Below are positions 41,870-50,664 of a stretch of 64,000 nucleotides of DNA, piece after piece; the stretch's first letter is position 1, and every line of letters begins with the position of its first letter. Origin of the DNA: an uncultured Cohaesibacter sp. (GTDB lineage Bacteria > Pseudomonadota > Alphaproteobacteria > Rhizobiales > Cohaesibacteraceae). The stretch spans positions 310,001-374,000 of the forward strand of contig NZ_OY821667.1 of the NCBI RefSeq assembly GCF_963682185.1, in the 5' to 3' direction. The position numbers were made by a program, and so were the translations under genes. The notes beneath the pieces are model-generated. The model made no database searches. It was given only the letters and a program-made list of their open reading frames with translations, and was not told where the DNA came from.

Positions 41870-42946
41870 ATGTCCAATATTTCTCTTGATTATGTACGCA
41901 AATCCTACGGTCCCAGCGAAGTCATCCACGGGATCAGCGGCTCCATCCAACAGGGCGAATTCGTCGCCATTGTTGGTCCTTCTGGCTGTGGCAAATCCAC
42001 CCTGCTGCGCATGATTGCGGGGCTGGAGAGCATTACCGGCGGCGAGATCCAGATTGGCAAACGCGTCGTCAACAAGCTCGAACCGGCACAACGCAATATC
42101 GCCATGGTTTTTCAGAACTATGCGCTCTATCCCCATATGAGCGTGTTCGACAACATGTCATACGGGCTGAAGATCAGGAAAGTGCCAAAAGAGGAAATTC
42201 GCCGTCGCGTGGAAGAAACAGCCGAAATTCTCGAGCTAACGCCATATCTCAAGCGCTCCCCCCGCCAGCTTTCCGGCGGTCAGCGCCAGCGCGTTGCCAT
42301 GGGACGCGCCATCGTACGCGAGCCGGATGTCTTCCTGTTTGACGAACCGCTTTCCAACCTCGATGCCAAATTGCGAGTCCAAATGCGGCTGGAAATCAAG
42401 AAACTGCAAGAGCGGCTCGGCATCACATCGGTCTATGTCACCCATGATCAGGTGGAAGCCATGACGCTGGGCCATCGGCTGATGGTGCTCAATGCAGGGT
42501 CTGTTGAGCAGTTCGGCACTCCGATCGATCTTTATGACAAACCGGCAACCCTGTTTGTGGCCACCTTCATCGGCTCACCGGCTATGAATATTCTCAATGG
42601 CACCGTTAGCGAAGACGCCTCCTCTATCACACTGCCAGAGGGTGAAATCATTCCGCTGGGCATGCGCCTCAACGCGCAGGCAGGAGCAGCGGTCAAGCTC
42701 GGTATGCGACCGGAGCATATTCGTCTGGCCACCAACGGCAACGCCCTTTTCTCTCTTAAATCCGATGTGATCGAGGAGCTGGGCGCCGACACGATCATTC
42801 ATGCCGACTTTGGCAAAGCCACCAACAGTATGGCCGTTCGGCTGGATGGCATCCACCGCGTGAGCAGCGGAACGCAATTCAGCTTTGCAATCGACCCGGA
42901 AAACCTGCATGTTTTCGATCCGGAAAGCGGAAAGCGCATCAACTAG
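41870..42946 (+). CDS. ugpC: Glycerol-3-phosphate ABC transporter ATP-binding protein
   Basis: 358-residue ATPase of the MalK/UgpC type. Walker [14 protein letters not shown] signature [14 protein letters not shown], Walker [15 protein letters not shown] and the H-loop YVTHDQVEA are intact. The C-terminal OB-like regulatory domain (about 240-358) includes [12 protein letters not shown]. Energises UgpA/UgpE. Confidence 0.96.
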   Translation: MSNISLDYVRKSYGPSEVIHGISGSIQQGEFVAIVGPSGCGKSTLLRMIAGLESITGGEIQIGKRVVNKLEPAQRNIAMVFQNYALYPHMSVFDNMSYGLKIRKVPKEEIRRRVEETAEILELTPYLKRSPRQLSGGQRQRVAMGRAIVREPDVFLFDEPLSNLDAKLRVQMRLEIKKLQERLGITSVYVTHDQVEAMTLGHRLMVLNAGSVEQFGTPIDLYDKPATLFVATFIGSPAMNILNGTVSEDASSITLPEGEIIPLGMRLNAQAGAAVKLGMRPEHIRLATNGNALFSLKSDVIEELGADTIIHADFGKATNSMAVRLDGIHRVSSGTQFSFAIDPENLHVFDPESGKRIN

Positions 42947-42961
42947 ATCAAGAGGAATTCA

Positions 42962-43912
42962 ATGCCAACTACACAATCGCGCTTGCAAGGCCGCGTGATC
43001 GACATTCATGGTCATCGCGGAGCAAGGGGCCTTTTCCCCGAAAATACGCTTGAAGGCTATGCCTACGCCCTTTCCACGGGCATCCGGACGCTGGAGCTGG
43101 ATATACAACTGACCGCCGACGAAATTCTGGTCGCAACCCATGACTTTACGCTTTCGACCGCGCAGACCAGAGACAGCAAGGGCCAATGGCTAACCGGCAC
43201 AGGACCGGAATCCATTACGCTGACGGCGGCAGAGCTGAAAAGCTATGACATCGGCGGCTTGAAGGCAGGCAGCACCTATGGCGCAAAATTCCCCGATCAG
43301 GCTTTCCTTGACGGGGTAACAATCCCGACTCTTGATGAGATCATGGTCTTTTGCCGCGATTATGAAACCAGCTCGGGCGCAGGCAGCATCACGCTCAACA
43401 TCGAAGTCAAATCGGACCCGACCCGTCCGGGCCACACCGACAGAGCTGAAAAGACCGTCGACATCCTTCTGGCTCTCATCGAGAAGCACGCCTACGCCGA
43501 CAAGGTGATCATCCAGTCCTTTGATTGGGCCATTCTCGATTTCGTACAAGACAAGGCGCCCCACTTAAAGCGCTCTTATCTGACCATCGCCGCCCACAAT
43601 GGAGAGCATGCCACCATCTACAAGGCCTCCCCATGGCTTGGCAAAACCCAATGCCTTTCAGATGATGAAACGATCCCTGCGCTCATCAAGAAAGCAGGCG
43701 GCACCAATTGGTCGAGCCTATATAAGGATCTCGACGAGCAAGCCGTGTCTGAAGCCAGAGCCCTCGGCATCGGCCTTTATGTCTGGACGGTCAATGAGTC
43801 AGAAGACATCGACAGGATGATCGATCTGGGCGTCGACGCCATCATCTCGGACTATCCGTCCAGAGTACAGCGGCGCCTTATGGCCCACCAAATGCATTGG
43901 CTAGGCGATTGA
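42962..43912 (+). CDS. ugpQ: Glycerophosphodiester phosphodiesterase
   Basis: 316 residues; hydrolyses glycerophosphodiesters to glycerol-3-phosphate and an alcohol. The GDPD core is visible: HGHRGARGLFPENTLEGY with the catalytic His and Arg-Gly-Ala, LELDIQLTADEILVATHD with metal-binding Glu/Asp and the second His, and the closing YVWTVNESEDIDRMIDLGVD. No signal peptide, so cytoplasmic like UgpQ. It is 15 bp after ugpC and closes the operon; the convergent response regulator ends 52 bp beyond. Confidence 0.94.
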   Translation: MPTTQSRLQGRVIDIHGHRGARGLFPENTLEGYAYALSTGIRTLELDIQLTADEILVATHDFTLSTAQTRDSKGQWLTGTGPESITLTAAELKSYDIGGLKAGSTYGAKFPDQAFLDGVTIPTLDEIMVFCRDYETSSGAGSITLNIEVKSDPTRPGHTDRAEKTVDILLALIEKHAYADKVIIQSFDWAILDFVQDKAPHLKRSYLTIAAHNGEHATIYKASPWLGKTQCLSDDETIPALIKKAGGTNWSSLYKDLDEQAVSEARALGIGLYVWTVNESEDIDRMIDLGVDAIISDYPSRVQRRLMAHQMHWLGD

Positions 43913-43964
43913 TAGATCACAAAATTCAGGAGCGCAGACAGCTTTGGCCGACTTGCGCTTCCTG

Positions 43965-44990
43965 TCAAGCGCGGCATTGACGCCTGAATTCACTCGGCGT
44001 CACGCCCACTTCCTTTTTGAACACCTTGGCAAAATAGTTGATGTCGTTGAAGGACAAGTCCAGCGCGATATTCATGATCGGCAAATCGCTCCCCTCAAGC
44101 AACTCTTTCGCGTGATGAATGCGCCTTTGCTTGACATAGGCAACGAAGGTGTCCCCCATCGTTTTTTTAAACAGGCGCGAAAAATAGCACGGACTGACGC
44201 TGGCGCAGTTGGCGGCATCTTCCAGCGTAATCTCCTTGTTCAGATTGCGTTCGATATAATTCAACACATTCTGCATGCGCTCCGGTGACCGGCCGAAATG
44301 TTCTTCTGTCATCTGGAACAGGGCATCAACGATCTGACAGAATAGTCCATGTATCCTGTTACGACTACGCGCGTCCAACCGCTCTTTTCGCAAATTGGCA
44401 ATTTGCCCCAGAAGATCGTCCGGCATTTCGACCTTGCGCTTATCGGAAAGGGCCAGAAGCTCATCGGAAAAGTCCAGAATAGCCTGGCGCGGGGCTTCGC
44501 CCTTGCGCGCATAAATACCTTCAAGATGCTTGCGTACCAGTGAGAGACAATCCCTATAGGCGCGCTGCTCCAACAGGGTCCAGATCTGATCAGCAATCTC
44601 GTTGTGCGTGCGACTTGCTCCCAAATCTCCCAAACACGCATTAACAACACCCAGCAATTCTTCTGTTTTTACTGGCTTTAGCAGAAAGCTATCCGCTTTG
44701 AGATGGATCGCTTTCTGCATGATTTCGAAATAGTCATAGGCAGTGAGAATAACGACCTTGGTCTTCATATTCTTCTGTCGCAGTGACTGGATGATTTCCA
44801 GACCATTTGGCTTGGGGATGTTGATGTCGACAAGGATGAGGTCAATCGCGTTGTTGTTGATGAGCTCCATGGCCTCAACACCATTGCGTGCCTCACCAAC
44901 GATATTGATGCCATCAATCTTGTTGCTCAAAATTGTACGCAGCGCGCGCCGCTCCAATTCCTCGTCTTCCACGATAGCAACATCATACAT
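43965..44990 (-). CDS. Response regulator with AraC-type DNA-binding domain (GRM operon)
   Basis: 341 residues. Receiver domain 1-120 with acidic pocket EDEE, phosphoacceptor Asp55 in LILVDINIP and the Lys in FLLKPVK; linker helices 125-235; AraC HTH at about 240-341 with both helix-turn-helix units (ITLEDAANCASVSPCYFSRLF; PIMNIALDLSFNDINYFAKVF). This YesN-like architecture pairs with the LytS/YesM-type kinase encoded just upstream. Last gene of the microcompartment operon, which it presumably activates. Confidence 0.93.
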   Translation of the reverse strand: MYDVAIVEDEELERRALRTILSNKIDGINIVGEARNGVEAMELINNNAIDLILVDINIPKPNGLEIIQSLRQKNMKTKVVILTAYDYFEIMQKAIHLKADSFLLKPVKTEELLGVVNACLGDLGASRTHNEIADQIWTLLEQRAYRDCLSLVRKHLEGIYARKGEAPRQAILDFSDELLALSDKRKVEMPDDLLGQIANLRKERLDARSRNRIHGLFCQIVDALFQMTEEHFGRSPERMQNVLNYIERNLNKEITLEDAANCASVSPCYFSRLFKKTMGDTFVAYVKQRRIHHAKELLEGSDLPIMNIALDLSFNDINYFAKVFKKEVGVTPSEFRRQCRA

Positions 44991-45029
44991 GTTTTATTCT
45001 CCTCAACCGCCCCTCGGAAAGCCGCAAGC

Positions 45030-46439
45030 CTATTTCATCTGAAACGCACACGGATCGAATTCAAGCGGTAGCCTGATGCGCACAAGCGTTCCTTTTCCCT
45101 GTCGATAGGGGCTGACAATCTCAAGAGCATATTCTTCACCGAAGAAATGCTGCAAGCGACTGCCGACATTGAAAATGCCGATGCTCTTGCGGTTCCCGTG
45201 TTCGGATTCTCCTTTGAGCACCGATTGCTTGCGCTTCTGAGAGATGCCTTCGCCATTATCCTCGACATCGACAATCAGATCCTGCCCATCCGAATAGGCA
45301 TTGATCTTGATGAAGCCGCCACTCTCGCGCGGCTCGACGGCATAGTTGATGCAGTTCTCGACGATTGGCTGCAGGATCATGAAGGGGCACAGTACTTCAT
45401 TGAATTCCTCAGGCACGTCCAGAGACACGTCAAACCGGTCACCCAACCGCAGCTTTTGAAGATAGAGATAGTTCTTCACATGCTCCACCTCAGTACCCAG
45501 AGGTGCAAACTGGTTCCCGCTCTTCTTCAGGATATAACGCATCATGTCGGCAAAGGCGTGGACGGTCTTTTCCGTCTCGCCCGCATCTTCAATGAGTGCC
45601 AACCGCGAAATCGTATTGAGGACATTGAACAGGAAATGCGGATTGACCTGATAGGACAAGGCCTGCAGCTCCGCCTCGCGCAAAGAGCGCTCCAGCTCGG
45701 CCCGCTTCTTGGATTCCTCCATCAACCGCATATTCTTGACATAAAGCTCCTGAGAAACCGTATTGGAATAGCTCTCTTCAGCCAGATGCGACGCGATGTT
45801 GAGCAACGAATAGGCCGCACTCTTCAGTCGGTCATAGGGCAGCTGCCAAGCGCCTTCATGCAGCTCGACCAATTGCTTGTCCACGTCCCAGGAATCCCCG
45901 GATGCGAACAGATTGGACATATCTTCCAGATCCTCTCCTTCGTGCAGATCCGTCAGATGTACCTGCCCACCAACAACAGCGCCGAGATACTGATCTTTCA
46001 TGATGATAGGCGCGGCAAAATCCACCAGCCCACAATGACATTTATAGATAGATGGCTCGCCGGTTGAAAGCGCAATACGCCCCCCGACGGCATCACAGTG
46101 AAAACACCGTTCGCGCAATTTGTCCATTTTGCGAACTGTATTGCAAAAAGGAGTAAAACCACTTGGCTGAGTAACGGGAACCCCGTCAGGATCGACAATA
46201 ACAATTGCAACACCAACAGCTGCGCTAAAATCGTCCTGAACCTTCTGCAGTACCTCCACACTGATCAGATCGGACAATTTCTTGCGAGCTATATGCGCGC
46301 CTTTACCATTCTTCCCTGCAGGTTTTTCCTGTCTTCCTCCCCAGGCGATTATCTCCTCATTGGCAGAACCTTCGTAAGATTGCTGCACGTTCCATTCCCT
46401 CCCATGGAAACACACCTGTTTCCCTGCCAAAATGGCCAT
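45030..46439 (-). CDS. Sensor histidine kinase with PocR ligand-binding domain (GRM operon)
   Basis: Up to 469 residues. A PocR domain lies at about 53-225, with five cysteines in the pattern Cys99, Cys112, Cys115, Cys134, Cys136; then a coiled coil (NMRLMEESKKRAELERSLRE), a LytS-type histidine kinase motif with phospho-accepting His268 in NPHFLFN, and an HATPase domain (EDNGEGIS; IGIFNVGSRL). It is soluble, with no membrane segment. PocR in Salmonella responds to 1,2-propanediol, so this kinase probably senses the diol. The start is uncertain: ATG 46439 overlaps metK by 83 bp. GTG 46388 (GGGAGGG upstream, 32-bp overlap), TTG 46277 and GTG 46259 are alternatives. Confidence 0.9.
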   Translation of the reverse strand: MAILAGKQVCFHGREWNVQQSYEGSANEEIIAWGGRQEKPAGKNGKGAHIARKKLSDLISVEVLQKVQDDFSAAVGVAIVIVDPDGVPVTQPSGFTPFCNTVRKMDKLRERCFHCDAVGGRIALSTGEPSIYKCHCGLVDFAAPIIMKDQYLGAVVGGQVHLTDLHEGEDLEDMSNLFASGDSWDVDKQLVELHEGAWQLPYDRLKSAAYSLLNIASHLAEESYSNTVSQELYVKNMRLMEESKKRAELERSLREAELQALSYQVNPHFLFNVLNTISRLALIEDAGETEKTVHAFADMMRYILKKSGNQFAPLGTEVEHVKNYLYLQKLRLGDRFDVSLDVPEEFNEVLCPFMILQPIVENCINYAVEPRESGGFIKINAYSDGQDLIVDVEDNGEGISQKRKQSVLKGESEHGNRKSIGIFNVGSRLQHFFGEEYALEIVSPYRQGKGTLVRIRLPLEFDPCAFQMK

Positions 46440-47505
46440 AGGCAGCAGTTTGCTTGTAAATTGGTCGACGCAAATTCAGCGTTTCGATCATCCCAGATAC
46501 CGTCAGTGGAAAGAGTTCCTTCACGGCATAAACCAATTTGTCCGGATCGACAGCTGATGTTCCGAATGCATTCACATCAACCATCTCAGGCTCTGTCTGC
46601 CCAATAGCAAAAGCTAGAGAAACTTCGCATTTCTTTGCTAGGCCAGCAGCCACGATATTCTTAGCGATATAACGGGCATAATAGGCAGCTGACCTATCAA
46701 CTTTCGTTGGGTCTTTGCCAGAAAATGCACCGCCTCCGTGCCTGGCAATCCCACCGTAAGTATCAACCATCAGCTTACGTCCGGTCAACCCTGTATCCGC
46801 TTTTGGGCCGCCTTCCACAAACCGTCCAGTGGGATTTATATGCACTCGGGTATCAGATTGAATCCACTGCTGCAAATATGGACAAATCACTTGTTCCAAA
46901 ACCCCACGAACAAGCATTTTTTGGTCGACTTCAGGGGCGTGCTGAGTCGACACAACAATGCTGCTGATATGGGTTGGCAAACCCTTTTCGTCATAAACGA
47001 AGGTCACTTGGGCCTTGCCATCTGGACGCAGCCAATTCAGCACGCCATTGTGACGCGCTTCTGCCAAAGCCTTGGTTAGCTTATGGGCGTAGTAGATCGG
47101 AGCCGGCATGTAGCTGGGGGTTTCATCTGTGGCAAAGCCATAGAAAATACCCTGATCGCCAGCCCCCAGTTCACCTGCGCGAGAAACCCCTTGCGCGATA
47201 TCAGGCGATTGCTCCCGAAGATCCGTAATCAGAAAGCAATGATCCGCATCAAACCCAAGAGCAGGATCGGTATAGCCGATCTCTCGGATGGTCTGCCTTA
47301 CGATTGGCTCGACATCGAGGCGCTGTCGGGACGTGATTTCACCAGCCAGAAACACGGTATCTCCAGCAGCAACCGTCTCGGCAGCAACACGGGCTTCGCT
47401 GTCGACGCTCAGATAGGCATCCAGAATGGCATCCGAGATCTGGTCACATACTTTGTCCGGATGCCCTTCGGTTACAGATTCCGCACTGACGAGGCTTTTA
47501 CGCAT
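46357..47505 (-). CDS. metK: S-adenosylmethionine synthetase within the GRM operon
   Basis: Makes SAM from methionine and ATP; 382 residues. All signatures are present: VTEGHPDKVCDQISDAILDA, GAGDQGIFYGFA, GGGAFSGKDPTKVDRSAAY and the C-terminal YGHFGRE. It lies 37 bp after the glycyl-radical activase, which consumes SAM, and overlaps the kinase gene, so it is an operon member. The sequence looks closer to Firmicute/gammaproteobacterial MetK than to the longer alphaproteobacterial form, suggesting an accessory paralogue acquired with the locus; this needs a tree. Confidence 0.95.
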   Translation of the reverse strand: MRKSLVSAESVTEGHPDKVCDQISDAILDAYLSVDSEARVAAETVAAGDTVFLAGEITSRQRLDVEPIVRQTIREIGYTDPALGFDADHCFLITDLREQSPDIAQGVSRAGELGAGDQGIFYGFATDETPSYMPAPIYYAHKLTKALAEARHNGVLNWLRPDGKAQVTFVYDEKGLPTHISSIVVSTQHAPEVDQKMLVRGVLEQVICPYLQQWIQSDTRVHINPTGRFVEGGPKADTGLTGRKLMVDTYGGIARHGGGAFSGKDPTKVDRSAAYYARYIAKNIVAAGLAKKCEVSLAFAIGQTEPEMVDVNAFGTSAVDPDKLVYAVKELFPLTVSGMIETLNLRRPIYKQTAAYGHFGRETGVFPWEGMERAAILRRFCQ

Positions 47506-47542
47506 TGGGTTTTCCTGCCCTTTTCTTCCCTATGATCCCGGC

Positions 47543-48463
47543 TTAGCCGCCGATCATGCATTTCAGTCCAAGAGACTCGATGACCTTTTTGAGCGGAGGC
47601 AAGGCATCCTTGGGAAGATCGGGGGTATCGCCCATTGGGTAGGCCCTGTTAAGCAAACCATACTTATTTTCCCCGTAGGAGTGATAGCCCAACAAATGGA
47701 CGGTCTCCACGCCGGGCAACATTTTGGCGAAGTTACCGATATCCGAAATTGCCTGCTCGCTGTCATTGACGCCGGGTACAACAGGAACACGCACAACAAC
47801 AGACTTGCTGGTCATGGCAGTGCGGATGGCATTTTCAAGAATGATGCGATTATCAACACCGGTGTTGGCCAAATGAACCGCCGGATCAATAGCCTTGATA
47901 TCAAGCAGTGCATGATCAACATGAGGCATGACGTCGGCAATGATCTCGGGCGTTGTGAACCCGGTGGTCTCCATCGCCGTATTCCAGCCCTGCTCATGGC
48001 AGGCCTTGAGCAACTCGCGAGCAAAGTCGCTCTGCATCAGGGGCTCGCCACCAGAGAGCGTGATCCCACCGCCAGAGCGGCGATAATGGGTGGCATCCTT
48101 GCGCACTTCCTGAATGACCTGATTAACGGTCATCACCTTACCGGAACGGGTCAGGGCATCGGTTGGACACACCTCGGCGCAGGCGCCACAGCGAATGCAT
48201 TTGTCGCGATCAACAAAGCCCGGATTATCGCGCGACAAGGCAGAAACGGGACAAACCGGAAGACATTTGCCACAATGAATACAGCTCGAATCCTTGTAAA
48301 AAAGCTCCGGCTTCGGATCCTGGGATTCAGGGTTGCTGCACCAACGACACCGCAACGGACAGCCCTTGAGAAAGACGATTGTCCGTACGCCGGGACCATC
48401 ATGAATTGAGTAGCGCTGGATGTCGAAGACGACACCTTCCTGATCGTAGTTAATTGGGGCCAT
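47543..48463 (-). CDS. Glycyl radical enzyme activase (radical SAM)
   Basis: 306 residues; generates the glycyl radical on the partner dehydratase using SAM and a [4Fe-4S] cluster. The radical-SAM motif is Cys35, Cys39, Cys42 in KGCPLRCRWC. Two ferredoxin-like clusters follow (Cys61/64/67/71 and Cys89/92/95/99), then the GGxP-type SAM-binding ITLSGGEPLMQ. The two auxiliary clusters are typical of activases for diol and choline glycyl radical enzymes. It must act on fresh enzyme under anoxic conditions. Confidence 0.94.
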   Translation of the reverse strand: MAPINYDQEGVVFDIQRYSIHDGPGVRTIVFLKGCPLRCRWCSNPESQDPKPELFYKDSSCIHCGKCLPVCPVSALSRDNPGFVDRDKCIRCGACAEVCPTDALTRSGKVMTVNQVIQEVRKDATHYRRSGGGITLSGGEPLMQSDFARELLKACHEQGWNTAMETTGFTTPEIIADVMPHVDHALLDIKAIDPAVHLANTGVDNRIILENAIRTAMTSKSVVVRVPVVPGVNDSEQAISDIGNFAKMLPGVETVHLLGYHSYGENKYGLLNRAYPMGDTPDLPKDALPPLKKVIESLGLKCMIGG

Positions 48464-48502
48464 TTTTCTTTCCCACTTAGTCCTTTTATGCCTCGATCCC
48501 GG

Positions 48503-48805
48503 TCAGAAGCTGGTTTGTCCTGCAATTTGGATTGACTCCATTGCCGCCTTCACTGCGGAGGTTTCGCCCAGAATTGCCAGTGTCGTTACATGCTGAGGGC
48601 ATGTGCCATAGATCTCGACGGTGAACACGTCGGCAGCCTTCAAGGCAAGATCGGAGAAGAAAAACAGATCCGTCACACTTGCCTGAATTAGACCGATGGA
48701 CCCGACACTGTGTTCCTTAACCCACGCGCGGCCATGCGGAGGCATGCGTCGCTGGAGCATCAGCAACACGTCCGGTTGCGGAGCATTGATGATCCTTGCA
48801 TTCAT
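48503..48805 (-). CDS. Microcompartment shell protein, EutS/PduU-like permuted BMC
   Basis: 100 residues. The order of elements suggests a circularly permuted BMC domain of the EutS/PduU type: a short N-terminal strand region (RIINAPQPDVLLMLQRRM), then SVGSIGLIQASVTDLFFFSDLALKAADV and a final LAILGETSAVKAAMESI. It should form a hexamer in the shell facet with a beta-barrel over the pore. It differs from typical EutS in a shorter N-terminus. A 124-bp spacer separates it from the aldehyde dehydrogenase gene upstream. Confidence 0.85.
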   Translation of the reverse strand: MNARIINAPQPDVLLMLQRRMPPHGRAWVKEHSVGSIGLIQASVTDLFFFSDLALKAADVFTVEIYGTCPQHVTTLAILGETSAVKAAMESIQIAGQTSF

Positions 48806-48929
48806 TACGCGGTCCCTCCCTCAGATTTCATTCTGATTTTCGCCCTGTTGTTGGGAGCAACAGAGTTTTTGTTTGGGGCGGCCAGGCGCAAGCGCCTGAC
48901 CCTTGGAGAGCAGCAAAGGGGATGCCGCT

Positions 48930-50633
48930 CTATCTCACATTCAGCGATTCCACCATCACGCATCTGCGTTTGCGGGCAAAAGCTTTCGGGCCGGTCAGCC
49001 CTTCACCGGTCGGTCCAGCAATCGTGAAGGTTGTATAGCCTTCACCGCCAACGCCGATGCCTGCATAGGATGGGCCATTCTTGACAAAAATAGTGGTCTG
49101 GATGAGCTTGGCCATCTTGGTCAGCTTGCGCACATTGGTCGAATGCATCATCGCCGTATGACGGTTGCCATGTTCGACTTCAACGGCGAAATCGATGGCT
49201 TCATCAACATCTGGCACCCGCACCAAGGGCAGGATCGGCATCATCAGCTCTTCCTGAACGAAAACATGCTCCTTGGGCAGATCAATCAGAATGACCTTGA
49301 TGTCATCGCCAACCTTGATGCCGACCTTATCAAGCAGATAGACAGCGCTCTTGCCAACGCATGAGGTCTGCGGCCCGCCCTTTTCGTTGATCACCAGCGC
49401 TTCGAGCTTCTTGACCACAGCCGGATCTTCCACCAGATAGGCACCACATTTGGTCATGCAGGAGATGAGATAGTCCGCGATCTGGTTGACTGCGACGATT
49501 TCCTTCTCGGCGATGCATGGTAGATTGTTATCGAAGCTGCAGCCATTGACGATATCAACGGCAGCCTTTTCGATGTCTGCGGTTTCATCGACGACAACCG
49601 GCGGATTGCCAGCCCCTGCCCCGATGGCTTTCTTGCCAGTAGACATGACGGTCTTCACGATACCCGGGCCACCGGTAGCGACGAGCATTCGGATCTTGGG
49701 ATGCTGCATCATGGCATTGGTGTTATCGATGGAAGGCTCTTGTACCGTCGTGATCAGGTTGGCTGGAGCGCCAAGCGTTGCCAGCTTGCGGTTGATCAGC
49801 TTGATCGTCAAAAGGGAAACAACCCGCGCACGCGGATGCGGGCTATAGACCACCGAGTTGCCAGCAGCCAGCATGCCGATGGAATTGCAGATGATGGTCT
49901 CTGTCGGGTTTGTGGTCGGTGTGATGGACCCAATAACGCCATAGGCGGAATATTCCACCAGCGTCAAACCGCCATCGCCACTGCATGCTTCCGTCGTCAG
50001 GTCTTCGGTACCCGGCGTCTTTTCAGCGGCCAGTCGGTTCTTGATGATCTTGTGTTCATATTTGCCCATACCCGTCTGCTCGGCACCCATATGGGAAATC
50101 CGGTCCAGAGTTTCGGGCTCCAGGATCACATCGCGAATGCCATCGATGAAAGACTGGCGCTCTTCCATGGAGCAAAAGAGATATTGCTTCTGGGCAAGCG
50201 CGGCAGCTTCAACCGCTTCGTCCATGGTAGCAAAGACACCATCACCCAATTCGGTTGCTTCCGCATCGGAAACAGCAATCGATACACCCGAGGCGGCAGG
50301 CTTTGCAGTTGATGCCGGGGCTTTACCCATCGATTCCGAGAGCACCTTGGCAATAACGTCCGAGACCATGGCATCATCAGATGCAGAGCCCTTGTCCGCA
50401 CGTTCCCAGCCACATTTGGTCGGGCTTGGAACATAGTCTGGCTTTGCCTTGGCGCCACCGGATTTGCTTTCGCCAAGGATTTGGGACACGAGACTGGCCA
50501 CTTGATCCTCGGCAGGGGTGCTTTTTGCCACCGCTTTATTATTGACCGGAGCGGGAACCACAGGTGCGGCGCTAGCTCCGCCAAAGCTGCTGAGGACTCT
50601 CGTCACAGCTTCGGAGATCTGTTGATCGTTCAC
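48930..50633 (-). CDS. CoA-acylating aldehyde dehydrogenase (PduP/EutE-like) with triple targeting helix
   Basis: 567 residues; oxidises propionaldehyde (or another aldehyde) to acyl-CoA with NAD+ inside the shell. The catalytic domain has Cys373 in DNNLPCIAEKE and VVDETADIEKAA. PduP is about 460 residues; here the N-terminus is about 100 longer and holds three amphipathic helices of encapsulation-peptide type: residues 3-17 (DQQISEAVTRVLSSF), 41-56 (AEDQVASLVSQILGES) and 85-102 (SDDAMVSDVIAKVLSESM), separated by Pro/Ala/Lys linkers. Each has the same Val-x-x-Val/Ile-Leu spacing. Confidence 0.93.
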   Translation of the reverse strand: MNDQQISEAVTRVLSSFGGASAAPVVPAPVNNKAVAKSTPAEDQVASLVSQILGESKSGGAKAKPDYVPSPTKCGWERADKGSASDDAMVSDVIAKVLSESMGKAPASTAKPAASGVSIAVSDAEATELGDGVFATMDEAVEAAALAQKQYLFCSMEERQSFIDGIRDVILEPETLDRISHMGAEQTGMGKYEHKIIKNRLAAEKTPGTEDLTTEACSGDGGLTLVEYSAYGVIGSITPTTNPTETIICNSIGMLAAGNSVVYSPHPRARVVSLLTIKLINRKLATLGAPANLITTVQEPSIDNTNAMMQHPKIRMLVATGGPGIVKTVMSTGKKAIGAGAGNPPVVVDETADIEKAAVDIVNGCSFDNNLPCIAEKEIVAVNQIADYLISCMTKCGAYLVEDPAVVKKLEALVINEKGGPQTSCVGKSAVYLLDKVGIKVGDDIKVILIDLPKEHVFVQEELMMPILPLVRVPDVDEAIDFAVEVEHGNRHTAMMHSTNVRKLTKMAKLIQTTIFVKNGPSYAGIGVGGEGYTTFTIAGPTGEGLTGPKAFARKRRCVMVESLNVR

Positions 50634-50664
50634 GGTTTCATCCTTCCTCAGAGACAGGCTCTGG

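Noticed and set aside
43925-43965. Terminator between ugpQ and the response regulator gene
   Set aside because: An imperfect repeat (AGGAGCGCA and TGCGCTTCCT) is present, but it has a bulge and no T-run, so it was not listed.
45147-46067. Plus-strand open frame of about 306 codons opposite the histidine kinase
   Set aside because: No ribosome binding site or family pattern; the kinase motifs are on the other strand.
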